Assembly (NCBI GenBank): GCA_951640165.1
Contig: OX621243.1
Location: 4,340,001-4,404,000, forward strand
Direction: 5' to 3'
Length of the DNA: 64,000 nucleotides
DNA from: Pseudoips prasinana
Taxonomy: Eukaryota; Arthropoda; Insecta; Lepidoptera; Nolidae
Positions 17,018 through 26,710 of the stretch are shown here, in pieces; position 1 is the stretch's first letter; the number at the start of each line of letters is the position of its first letter. The translations under genes were made by a program, and so were the position numbers. Under the pieces are notes generated by a model. The model made no database searches. It was not told the DNA's origin and was given only the letters and a program-made list of their open reading frames with translations.

Positions 17018-17670
17018 TGTAGTAGTACGATACCCCATGCTTAAAGGATGCAGAAATATCTACCTATGTATTTGAATATGGTAGGTACTGGCAAGTATAT
17101 AAGCATTATATAGGACCTCAAGTAAATGAATGCACTCCAAGTTTCTCACAATAATCAGCCATAGGATGTAGGCAAAAAAATAATATTTATCGTTTTGGGT
17201 TTAGCTAAGAATTTTAAATTCAAGAGCCCATAAAACTCTAGTCGATAAGTGACACACAAAAAAATCATAGAGGTATTAGAAATTTGGTGACCACTTGAGA
17301 CATCATGTGCAAGTGTCTCGACCCTACACAATATTTATTGGTTTCTATCGAAAGACTAAAAAAAAAAGAGAATTGGTTTGGAAAGGGAAGTAACACGTTT
17401 ATTTTTATGCATAGTAGGAATATTTCGTTAGTCTTAGAACTGTCGCGCGTCGGTTACAATCGGGATTGTTATATTCTAACATATCGCAATAATTTTATAA
17501 GTTTTAAATTTGAGTAAGTGTGTATTAGTGTTAGAGTCAGTGTTTGCTTATTAAATATTTTAACTAAATTAATTAAATTCAGTGAATGTAGCCGGTTTCC
17601 TGAAATTAAAAGCTAAGTACACTAGGCAGAACACTGTTTACTATTACATATGTTATTTCCATTAAACACT

Positions 17671-17711
<41 letters not shown>

Positions 17712-19973
17712 CTGGGCAAAACACTGTAAACATTTCATTTCAACTAGATATACTAAGTTCACTAGGCAAAACTTTGTTTACTATTTCATATTTTATTTGC
17801 ATTAAATACTAAGTACTATATATATATATATTACTGGGCAAGACATTGTTTACTATTGTCTCAGATGTTATTCCTATTAAATACTAAGTACCTATATGTA
17901 ACTTTGGCAAAATACTGTTAATAACTTAACAGTTGTTTCAACTTTTATTGCACTAAACATTACTTGTTAGATGCTAATTTATTACTATTGCATTGTTGAT
18001 GTTGCCCAGACAAATAGCTATCGATAATAATCAAATTATTATTATTTTATTGTGTTTGAGATAGGTTCTCAGTCACACTTTGGGTTATATCCGATCATTA
18101 TTTCTAATTTTCATGGCTAGAACTGACGATTAAGAATCTAGACATTACAATGTTTACCCGACTGTGAGAACCTAAGGTGAAGGTTAACTAGATCAATTGG
18201 TTCAAATCCAATTAAATACTGATCTAAATGATTTATCCGTTATATATTAATGGAGATTTTATATGCGCATTGACGTAACGGTATTCAAGATATAGAGATA
18301 ACTGGTTCAAATCCAGTTAAATATTTATATAAGTGGTTTATCCGTTATTTATTAATGAATGTTTACAAGATATAAAAATAACTGGTACAAATCCTGGAAA
18401 GCCTTGTCTAAAATTCTTTATATATTATCTATTAAGGACATTATTATGTACAGAACGACGACGTCGATATATACTGATGGTTGACTTTTACTTTGACGAC
18501 ATTTACATGACCATATACACATAAGTAGAGTGCTGGCAGTTAGTAAATATAAAACATAAAGTAGAATGAATATATATACAATTGTATGTACGGGGAGATG
18601 TGATTTTGGAATACCTATAATGTGACGCAATCTGCGTAAGTGTGCGTAAACTTTATCTATTTCCCGATGAATACGATACAAAGAGGGCGGTTTTTACGGC
18701 ACACACATACTAACACTAATGAGACATCTATCTCGGATGGTTCGGATCAAGATGATCGAACACGCCAATTGAATCAAGCTACCATTATATACTATAGTGT
18801 CGACAGCGTGTAATCCCTGTATGTGTAGACTGTCTAAACAAGCGGGCATGCGATAAGTCATGTGTGGGAGATATCTGTTTGCCCAACGCGGGTCACGTAC
18901 ATGTGAATAAAGGGCATAGATCCCTTCGCAGACAGACTCTCTCATGCAACGCGGGACGTGCTAGAAGCAAGCCTACCGTTACAGCATTTTGAGCTCACGT
19001 CTGTGATCGACACATATTATAAATCTCCGAAACATACCCTATACTCAAACTATTCTGGCTATAGATTACTTAGATCTAGCAACTATCCGAGTATTCTCAT
19101 ATTCACACAAACGCACAAGTACGCATACACGCATGTTACAACTTAAATTGTCGAGAATGTTGGATTTAAGCTACAGTAACATTCCTCTCAGTTAACGTAA
19201 ATAACTGCGCAACCTTAAAGTAATCGCCGCTAGCGTAAAAGTAACAAAAGCTCGTATAACTGAATTACTGAGTTAATTCACAATCACATGAGTGGGATTT
19301 TACAATCAACAGTATCCGAATATACATATATATATAAGTCAACTATTTCTGACACACTCTTGATGACACATGACCTTGACAATGACCCTGAGACTATGAA
19401 ATAAATAAAATAACTGATATTAATAATTCTAGGAAATCATGGTTAACTCATCATAACTCATGAGACTAATAGCATTGATAATATTTCTTTACAAATTATT
19501 ACGAGCTATGTTAAGATTAAGTAGACAGTAGTTTTGCATTTTCCGCTTCATCCTACAGGACTCGTGTGAAAACCATTTTCCGGCATATACACGCGGTAGC
19601 TGAAATCCGGGGTAAGTTGTAGAAAATAGCCCATATATTATTTTATTTTCACGAATCATTACTGAAATTTGGAGCCGTATACTGTGTTTAACTACAATTC
19701 CAATTAGGATGTTTATTTACAGCAATTTTCTTCTAAACAGCATTAATTAACTTTATAGGAATCAAGGTATGAATATAGGATGTAATAGCATATTATGTTA
19801 ATTTATTCTAGACGATCACGCGCCTTATAAAACTACATATAGACGATCACGCCCAACTAAAACTCAACTAAAAATTATTAATTAAATAAAACCTCACACT
19901 AGTATATCAGCAGAGGTTAGGTAAGAGTACAGACTTCACGACAGTCATCCGACAGGGGGGGTGGGTTAGTACA
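17018..19973 (+). repeat. 3' LTR, 2956 bp
   Basis: Matches the 5' LTR over its whole length. Differences noticed: a 1-base indel near 17256, one substitution near 17270 (ATCATCGAGG versus ATCATAGAGG), 8 extra bases in the AT tract, a shorter and interrupted G run (7 G, T, 3 G), and TTAGTACA for TTATTACA at the end. Confidence 0.85.
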
Positions 19974-20284
19974 ATAGTTTTATTATTTAAAATAGGAAAC
20001 ATTTAATTGAAAGCCTAGCGGGCAGACATACTTATTTATTATATATATTATTCTTGGGATTCTGTGCCATTACTAATCTAAAGTAAATATTTGACTGTGA
20101 TAATATATATCTTTATACATGATGACAGTCAAGGTAGGTATATATTTCTTAAAATATAAGTTTAAGTAGTTATGCTATGAAAAGTTTAGGACACCTAAAA
20201 TGAATTCGTAGTAAACCCACTGAGTTGATTCTGCTAGAACTTCTCAGTTGGGCCGGTAGTAGAATTAAAGTGCGACCGCCGTAG
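19974..20284. other. SINE tail remnant and AT-rich sequence
   Basis: The first bases continue the SINE tail interrupted by the LTR element. The rest shows no gene or recognised repeat. Confidence 0.4.
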
Positions 20285-20286
20285 TA

Positions 20287-20405
20287 CAGACGACAGCAAA
20301 TATACCCAATTAAAAATTAAAAGTGAACCTTATGCTTATGTGATAAAGTTGAAAATCTATACAAAAAATTTGACAGATTAGGGTAGCGGAATGTGCTAGC
20401 GTCTG
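20287..20405. mobile_element. MITE, 119 bp, TA-flanked
   Basis: Ends CAGACGACAGCA and TGCTAGCGTCTG are inverted repeats flanked by TA. Shares GTGAACCTTATGCTTATGTG and AAATTTGACAGATT with the copy at 24662-24796 and its mirror image near 28584-28718. Confidence 0.7.
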
Positions 20406-20444
20406 TACATACAACATTTGTAACATTTTTATTTTGATTAAGAT

Positions 20445-20560
20445 AAATAAATAAATAAAATAACAAGGTTTTTATTCACGTAGCCTTTAAAAAATCGCAT
20501 GTTAAGACAGAACATATTTGTAGTATAAATAAGTAAGTCATTAATTAAAAGATATAGAAT
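20445..20560 (-). repeat. LINE 3'-end-like repeat
   Basis: AATAAATAAATAAAATAACA then AAGGTTTTTATTCACGTAG, as at 50888 and (inverted) at 850. The AT-rich tail at the left end marks the 3' end of a minus-strand retroposon. Confidence 0.5.
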
Positions 20561-21533
20561 AAATTCGAAAAAATTGGAATATAAAGCACAACTAACAATC
20601 TGATCACAAAATAGGCCGCGATTACTATGTCAATTAGACAGCTGATAAACATACTTGTATATATTTTAAACACATGCATGGATTTGTCCTGAACGGCCAT
20701 CAAACCCACGACCCCTGGCTAAGCAGTCAGGTAATTGTTACTTATCCATTCACGCCTGAAACAAATTAGACTATTGGTACTTTTTCCGTACTATGAACTT
20801 TTTTCCGTACTTCAGTACGGAAAAAAGTACTAATAGTCTGCGTGGTAGAGTCCCCCTCGGTTCGCTCACAGGTTTAACAACGTCTATGAACAGGGAATTG
20901 TTTTGTCTCGTCGGTTACATTCACCTGACACAGAATACAGCCTAGATTTGGCAATATAAAGTAGAAACAGAATACCACTGAGTGCCACTTGGAAGATTAT
21001 AACACCGCTTACTTCGTGAGAGACGTACGAGAGAGAGAGATTATTTTCGACAGAAAGTACTTTTTCAACATGACCTGGATATCGAATACAGGGTATCATT
21101 ATCCCTGAACACGCTACTACTCGTTATATTGACCAACAAGGTAAGCTATATACAGGATCGAACCAAAATGGAACAATTCTTTTTTGATGAAAATATTCGT
21201 TTTACTACTATCACTTTCAGCTAAGACTTGTAAAACTGAAGCTTTTATCCCCTATTAAGAGTTTTGAAGATTTTTGTTAAATATAATTTTCTTGAAGAGG
21301 AAAATGTAATGGCAATATCTTTTACGTCCACCCTAAAATAAAACACCCTTGGTGTAAATTCTTTGTAATCCAACCGAGGGATAACTTCTAATGACGTATT
21401 TCGTGTTCAATTACAAATTTGTATTATTTATCATACGAATTTACCATTGAAAATTGAAATTAAAAGAAATTATTGCACTTATATATCAATCGCTACAACT
21501 CTCCAATTATTGTTTCTAATAATTTCTCTTTGA
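20560..21533. other. No supported gene
   Basis: A B-SINE-like minus-strand head lies near 20680-20755 (GAACGGCCATCAAACCCACG). An imperfect palindrome spans 20766-20846: AGACTATTGGTACTTTTTCC and its near-complement, with an extra internal TTTTTTCCGTAC copy. Nothing else is recognised. Confidence 0.45.
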
Positions 21534-21972
21534 CGGTCACCGTAGCCTAGTTGGTAGTGCTCCTGCCTACGAAGCTGGTGGTTCTGGGTTCGAATCCCGA
21601 TAAGTGCAGATATTTGTGTGATGAGCACGAATATTTGTTTCTGAGTCATGGATGTTTTCTATGTATTTAAGTATTTATCTATCTATATAAGTATATATAT
21701 CGTCGCCTGGTACCCATAGTACAAGCTTTGCTTTGTTTGGGGCTAGGATGATAGTTAGAGCGATAGATAACTCTTTATTGTACACCAAGTAAAATAAAAC
21801 ATAAAGAACAAGGATGCATTACAGTAATGTACAATTGGCGGCCTTATCACTAAATGTGATCTCTTCCAGGCAACCACCTAGGCAGGGATTGGAGTAAGGA
21901 ATAAAAGAGTTGCGGTAGTTGTCAGTGTACAAAAATGATGACATGGTACGCACTGGTACCATGACTAAAACA

Positions 21973-22351
21973 CTTCCGTGCACTTTCATAACTAAGTTTT
22001 GTTAACTGGTTAAGAAAAACCCTTTTTTATTATTGTTTTCACAACTGGTTTTTAAACAAGAATACGAAGTGTTCATTCATAACTGACAATCACAATATCC
22101 ATAATAATTTGGGTTAGGTTATGTTAGATTGGTGACCATTTGGTGCGCGAAGGCGAGCGAGCGTAGCAAGCGTGCCGCGGCAGCGGCCGCCGAGCGTTAG
22201 AAAAACATTAACCATGGATTGTATTTGTGAGATTGTCAGTTATGAATGAACACTTCGTATTCTTGTTTAAAAACCAGTTGTGAAAACAATTATAAAAAAA
22301 GGGTTTTTCTTAACCAGTTAACAAAACTTAGTTATGAAAGTGCACGAAAGG
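21973..22351. mobile_element. MULE-like MITE, about 379 bp
   Basis: Inverted repeats of about 114 bp (21977-22090 with 22232-22346) differ at only one or two positions. The flanks repeat GACTAAAACA directly (21963-21972 and 22352-22361), a 9-10 bp duplication. Long TIRs with a 9-10 bp duplication are typical of Mutator-like elements. The core is GC-rich (GCGAGCGAGCGTAGCAAGCG). No coding frame. Confidence 0.75.
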
Positions 22352-22442
22352 GACTAAAACAGTGAACTTACGCTACAAACTTATACTTGACTTACATATT
22401 ACATACCATCTATACTATATATAACTATATACATATATCTAA

Positions 22443-22445
<3 letters not shown>

Positions 22446-22534
<89 letters not shown>
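22446..22534. repeat. (AT)n microsatellite
   Basis: About 44 uninterrupted AT units. The Tyr-Ile repeat frames on both strands are artefacts. Confidence 0.95.
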
Positions 22535-22538
<4 letters not shown>

Positions 22539-22577
22539 TCTTGAAAATTATAACCATTATGTACACAAGAGCTATTT

Positions 22578-22874
22578 TTAATGCTGAAGTTCTAGACCAA
22601 TTAAAATTAACCAATTTGTACTTTGTTGAAGAGACAAGTAGTGTTCTTTTACAAGATTCTGAAACTGTCGTAGTGATTTTGCTTGACGAATTACTAAATG
22701 CAGTGCATTCCACAGACGGGCACCTTGCACAGCAAACGATTTGTCAAAAAATATTGAGGAATGCTCTGGCATTTTTAATCGAAGATTTTGCGGTGATCTT
22801 AGTAACCTCGAATGTGACTCATGAAGGAAAGAAAAGCGATCTTTAAGATAAGAGGGAGTAGAAGGAGTAAACAA
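22578..22874 (-). pseudogene. LINE reverse transcriptase, C-terminal fragment
   Basis: The minus-strand frame contains FFDKSFAVQGARLWNALHLV and QFQNLVKEHYLSLQ, the conserved end of LINE ORF2 proteins (...SF.VQ....WN.LP..IR...). Upstream polymerase motifs are absent. Confidence 0.7.
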
Positions 22875-23156
22875 AACATTGTATAAAAGTGACTGTGTGA
22901 CATTGCCCCTAGATATTATTATTCCAACTTATTTCATTCCAAATTTATTAGTTTTTGTTATCGAGAGAGTAGAAGGTAGATAAGTGAAAGAAATAGACTT
23001 TAAAAGTTGCACAACATTTTAATAATATATTTATTTATATAAAATGGCTTATCCGTTAAACACACAATAATCTCATTAAAACACTATTTAAATCTAAGCT
23101 TACCATATAGACGTCGGAGGGTGATCACCATTTTGTTTTTGTTATAGATCTAATTT

Positions 23157-23378
23157 GCTGTGTGGTGATGGCATAGAATATCATCACCCTTTCTCACCCC
23201 GTGGGGGCGTAGAAATTGTCCCAGGGTAACCTACCAGAGAACGGGCAGCAGCGTTTTTCTGTGAACTATGACCATCAAACTGCGATCGCCAACCTGCCTG
23301 CCAAGCGTGGCGATTATGGCACATCCCCCATTCTTTGGAGAGGCTTTGTCCAGCAGTGGACGTACTTTGATGCACATG
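23157..23378 (+). repeat. Family F SINE-like repeat
   Basis: TGCTGTGTGGTGATGGCATA to GTCCAGCAGTGGACGTACTT, colinear with 2915-3155. Confidence 0.8.
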
Positions 23379-23379
23379 A

Positions 23380-24420
23380 TGATAGATCTTAGATTGTCAC
23401 TTAAACCGTTTCATTATTTCATCATCTTATTAGAATTCCGAAATGAATTGTATTTCTAAAATACATGATCAAATTTCCTAAAGAAGACTTAATAAATTAT
23501 ATTAAGTAATCATTTTAGATCTTAAGCAGCATACCCACCACTTTATACAACATATAAGAGTAATTTGTGCCCAAAGTACTTTAATGTAATATATACAAAA
23601 AAAATGTTTAAAAACTACAGTATGGTTTTGGCACCATTCAAGCTAGCTAGCTTAGAGCCAGTAACCCTTACTGCTTCGTTGAAAGTCGGCGAAGATAACA
23701 CGCATGGTTCTCTTCGCCGACACCAAAGTAATTTACCTAAGTAAAGGAGAAGTTTAACGAGGCGACTTTATATTTTTCAATAGAATCAAAACTAATTTGG
23801 TAACGTTGGATTTTTTCAACACAACATTCATATTTTCTGTAAGAAGAAGTAGGTAGCTCCATATATGCTTCGCGTTATTATATAATTTAGCGCACATAAA
23901 TACTTTATAAATTTATAAAGTTAGTTAAGTTAGTGTTACGGCGGTGGTCTAAAATAATCTGTAACAATATGTCGCCTATGTGGCCCGGCTACAGAGTTAA
24001 CTTTATATCATTAATAATTCTACGGCGTAGCCGTTGTGTGATACTACTTTGCTACGTGAATAGTAGCACTGTTGTTGTATCAATTACAAACATTTCTGTT
24101 ACGGGAAATATACTCATGTAATAACTTTTAATAATGAATTTTTGTTTGTTATATAAATGAAAGCCAAAAATATGATTGAGAAAAAGAATTGGCACTAAGT
24201 CCTTAGTGCCAAATAGTCATTCCGATTATAGCTGTCACCTAGCGGCTTGGTTTTAAGAAACATATATTGTCTAACATTATGGTCTTAAAATATAATAAAT
24301 TATAAAAATAATGGTCTGAAAATAAAATTTGATGCTATGTGTTGAAAGCGCCATATGATGGACCAAATGATTCTTTTCCGATTTTCATCATCATCATCAT
24401 TATAAAAATCATCTTCATGT
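23380..24420. other. No supported gene
   Basis: AT-rich. Short frames (23933-24121 and others) lack any signature. A small inverted pair TCGGCGAAGATAACACGCAT / TCTTCGCCGA lies near 23685-23722. Confidence 0.4.
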
Positions 24421-24481
24421 CTCCCTCAAGAATCATCTTATATGGAGATAATATCCCCATATAAGATGATTCTTGAGGGAG
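24421..24481. repeat. Perfect snap-back palindrome, 25-bp arms
   Basis: 24421-24445 is the exact reverse complement of 24457-24481, with an 11-nt loop. The right arm is ordinary F-family sequence (GATTCTTGAGGGAGGC...), so the left arm looks like an inverted copy of it. Confidence 0.85.
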
Positions 24482-24661
24482 GCTTTTGTCCAGCAGTGGA
24501 CTTTTTAAAGTTGTTATAAATTATGCCATGCATTATAAATTAGCTAGGAAAGGCGTCAGCCTCAGCAAATGCTATAGTAATTAATTACTGTAACGCTGAT
24601 CTTCCGATAGCGCTTAAAAAACGACGAATACGACTATACTGTTTAATGCATTGACAATGTA

Positions 24662-24796
24662 CAGACGACAGCACAACAAGCTACACCGATCTATCAAATT
24701 TCGCCAATTGGAAGTGAACCTTATGCTTTTGTGATAAAGTTGAAAATCTATAAAAGAAATTTGACAGATTGGGGTAGCTGGATGTGCTGGCGTCTG
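24662..24796. mobile_element. MITE, 135 bp, TA-flanked
   Basis: Ends CAGACGACAGCACA and TGTGCTGGCGTCTG are inverted repeats; TA on each side. Shared body with 20287-20405. Confidence 0.7.
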
Positions 24797-24879
24797 TACA
24801 ATATTTTTAGTTTTTCCTTCCGGAGAGGAAACGAAGGAATAGCTACTTTTTTTTTAAGAAACGCCCGCAATATGAAATC

Positions 24880-25050
24880 TAATCCCTGTTTCGTGGGGTA
24901 CAAACATATAATAGATGGACACAAATTACATACAGACTCAGAACAATTATTTATGGGTCACACAATTAATTGTCCGGCGCGGGACTCGAACCCGCGATAC
25001 GAAGCGGTCAGGCGACTGTCTTAACCGCTGCGCCACACGTGCAGTCTAAC
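24880..25050 (-). repeat. Family A SINE in the left arm
   Basis: Minus-strand head ending CTGCGCCACACGTGCAGTC, B box CGCGGGACTCGAACCCGCG. Mirror copy at about 28330-28500. Confidence 0.85.
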
Positions 25051-25192
25051 TAGATTCTAACTAGCTTTTAACTACCTGTAACAATAGATGCTTTCAACTG
25101 CGGGGTTGACGGCTTATCCTTCTCTCTGACCTAAGGGGAAGAGCTCGCAATAAGCATACTCCGCAACAATACCTTTGTTTAAACACTAACGA

Positions 25193-25440
25193 CGGTCACC
25201 GTAGCCTAGTTGGTAGTGCTCCTGCCTACGAAGCTGGTGGTCCTGGGTTCGAATCCCGGTAAGTGCACATATTTGTGTGATGAGCACGAATATTTGTTTC
25301 TGAGTCATGGATGTTTTCTATGTATTTAAGTATTTATCTACCTATATAAGTATGTATATCGTCGCCTGGTACCCATAGTACAAGCTTTGCTTAGTTTGGG
25401 GCTAGGATGATCTGTGTGACATTGTCCCTATATATTATTA
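25193..25440 (+). repeat. Family C SINE in the left arm
   Basis: Complete: GGTCACCGTAGCCTAGTTGG head, GGGTTCGAATCCCGGTAAG, tail GACATTGTCCCTATATATTA. Mirror copy at about 27940-28187. Confidence 0.9.
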
Positions 25441-25799
25441 TTATTACTAATATTGTTTTATTCGGAAATTGAATTGGCTAAGTCCCGGGCACAAATTCCC
25501 CTTCCTTATACTGCTTTGACATAGAGTTATCTAATAGTTGCCTCGTACTTAATCAAAATGTAATTTAACTAGTTGGATGGGTCACAGATGGGTACGTGTG
25601 CATCTGGTCGAGTCCACACGACTAAGCCGGGCAGCCTACCGAGTAGATTATTGGCGTAATGTCGGTCAGTACCAGCCAAAGCAGCGTACATTGCTTGACT
25701 AGCTGTAATCTTTGATATACATACCAACACACAGGTTAGAGATAAAAGAAAAGAACAAAAACGAAAACAAAAAGCAAAAGAGGACGAAAAAAGCAAGCC

Positions 25800-26040
25800 C
25801 GGAGTTTCTTTGTGGCTTTCTTCTCCGGGTCGTCCACCTAGGTAGTTAGAGAAAGCCGCAGGTTAGCTAGGGTAGGCTCCTCAGCGGCGAGGATCGCTTT
25901 GGCCCCTTAACGCGTCATCGGTGATCCCGTGCAACTGATCACACCCTCTCTTAGAATTCTGTCCTTTTGCTTCAGCGGCCCCCTGAGCTGTGGCCCGAAC
26001 CCCAAAAGGGTGGCCTCGGGTATTAGTCGTTTAATTTAAG
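25800..26040. repeat. GC-rich segment of the left arm
   Basis: Unusually GC-rich for the window (CTCCTCAGCGGCGAGGATCG, CAGCGGCCCCCTGAGCTGTG). It could be a 3' UTR of a GC-rich LINE, but no frame or family match supports this. Confidence 0.3.
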
Positions 26041-26399
26041 CTACTGGTTTAGAGCCTTCTGCGCTAGCCAAATGCTCATTGCCTTCAATTCTTTAATTTT
26101 AATATTGTACAACAAAATTTCAAAATAATAGATTAGTAACTTGTTATTTATTATAGGATTTAAGAAAATATATCTGATAAAACAGACCGCACGGACGGAC
26201 TAATTATTTTTTTGTAATTCTTATACTGTATTCGACTATGTTTATGTACTGCATTGTGAACTTGACAAGTACAAGTGTATGTTAATACCCAAGTGCTGAA
26301 TAAATTTCTTTATTCCATTTCATTATTTCAGATAAAATTATTCACGGTGGCGTGGATAAAATCCGGTTGATGCCACGTCTGTTTTCTGTTTTATAAAAA

Positions 26400-26568
26400 A
26401 GACAACATCCGTATTAGTGACATGAATCCCTGTGTCACAAGGTACTTAACAAACCTATATTTGACGGACACAAGGTACATCCAGACTCGGGAATATAGGG
26501 AGTCGAATCTGGGACACGAAGTGGTTAGGTGACTTACTTAACCGCTGCGTCACACGTGCAGTCAATAT
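26400..26568 (-). repeat. Family A SINE, second copy in the left arm
   Basis: CCCTGTGTCACAAGGTACTT, CACAAGGTACATCCAGACTC and ACCGCTGCGTCACACGTGCA. Body shortened (the GACCCATAAATAG block is missing). Mirror copy at about 26812-26980. Confidence 0.75.
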
Positions 26569-26669
26569 ATAATGTATATATATTATATATATGAATACGT
26601 ATTTATCAAACAACCTAGTAAGGCATCAAGTCTAAGGAAAGTTTTTATTAAAATAGAAATATATTGATA

Positions 26670-26710
26670 GCATTTCGTTTTTTCTTTTTTTATTATGATC
26701 TTTAGGTGTC
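26670..26710. other. 41-bp spacer at the palindrome centre
   Basis: Unpaired T-rich sequence (GCATTTCGTTTTTTCTTTTT, then TTATGATCTTTAGGTGTC) between the two inverted arms. Confidence 0.85.

Larger units (their letters stand above)
12074..19973 (+). mobile_element. Non-autonomous (LARD-like) LTR retrotransposon, 7900 bp
   Basis: The 5' LTR is 12074-15027, the interior 15028-17017 and the 3' LTR 17018-19973. All expected landmarks are present: TG...CA LTR ends, a PBS-like site 2 nt after the 5' LTR, a polypurine tract abutting the 3' LTR, and a 4-bp target duplication. No gag, protease, RT, RNase H or integrase motif is visible, and the interior is mostly SINEs. It must have moved with proteins from another element. 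LTRs of almost 3 kb are unusually long. The near identity of the LTRs means a recent insertion. The superfamily cannot be decided without coding sequence. Confidence 0.85.
21756..22889 (-). mobile_element. 5'-truncated LINE inside the SINE
   Basis: The left end is a minus-strand LINE 3' end (GATAGATAACTCTTTATTGT, as at 31095). The right end encodes the RT C-terminus. It contains a MITE and a long AT microsatellite acquired later. A clean target duplication was not found; a few bases (GAT/GA) may be shared. Confidence 0.65.
21534..22920 (+). repeat. Family C SINE split by a LINE
   Basis: Head GGTCACCGTAGCCTAGTTGG (21539) through GGGGCTAGGATGAT (21753). The last part (CTGTGTGACATTGCCCCTAG) appears at 22892-22915. 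The 1.1 kb between is a minus-strand LINE remnant carrying a MITE. Confidence 0.8.
24542..26669. repeat. Left arm of a giant inverted repeat, 2128 bp
   Basis: Every position i pairs with 53380-i in the right arm; both outer and both inner ends fit this single offset, so the arms have equal length. Contents: MITE (24662-24796), family A SINE (minus, about 24880-25050), family C SINE (plus, 25193-25440), a GC-rich stretch (25800-26040), and another family A SINE (minus, about 26400-26565). A 75-codon frame repeated in both arms (25569-25796) shows no domain. Confidence 0.9.

Noticed and set aside
12074..19973. A tandem segmental duplication of 2.95 kb
   Set aside because: TG...CA ends, an abutting polypurine tract, a PBS-like site and a 4-bp target duplication that restores the interrupted SINE tail fit an LTR retrotransposon much better.
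21539..21612. Sequences resembling whole tRNA genes (family C heads, also families A and B)
   Set aside because: They carry A and B boxes but occur many times, are always joined to the same SINE bodies, and do not fold into a convincing acceptor stem with anticodon. They are SINE heads.
22387..22713. Tyr-Ile repeat proteins
   Set aside because: Translations of an AT microsatellite.
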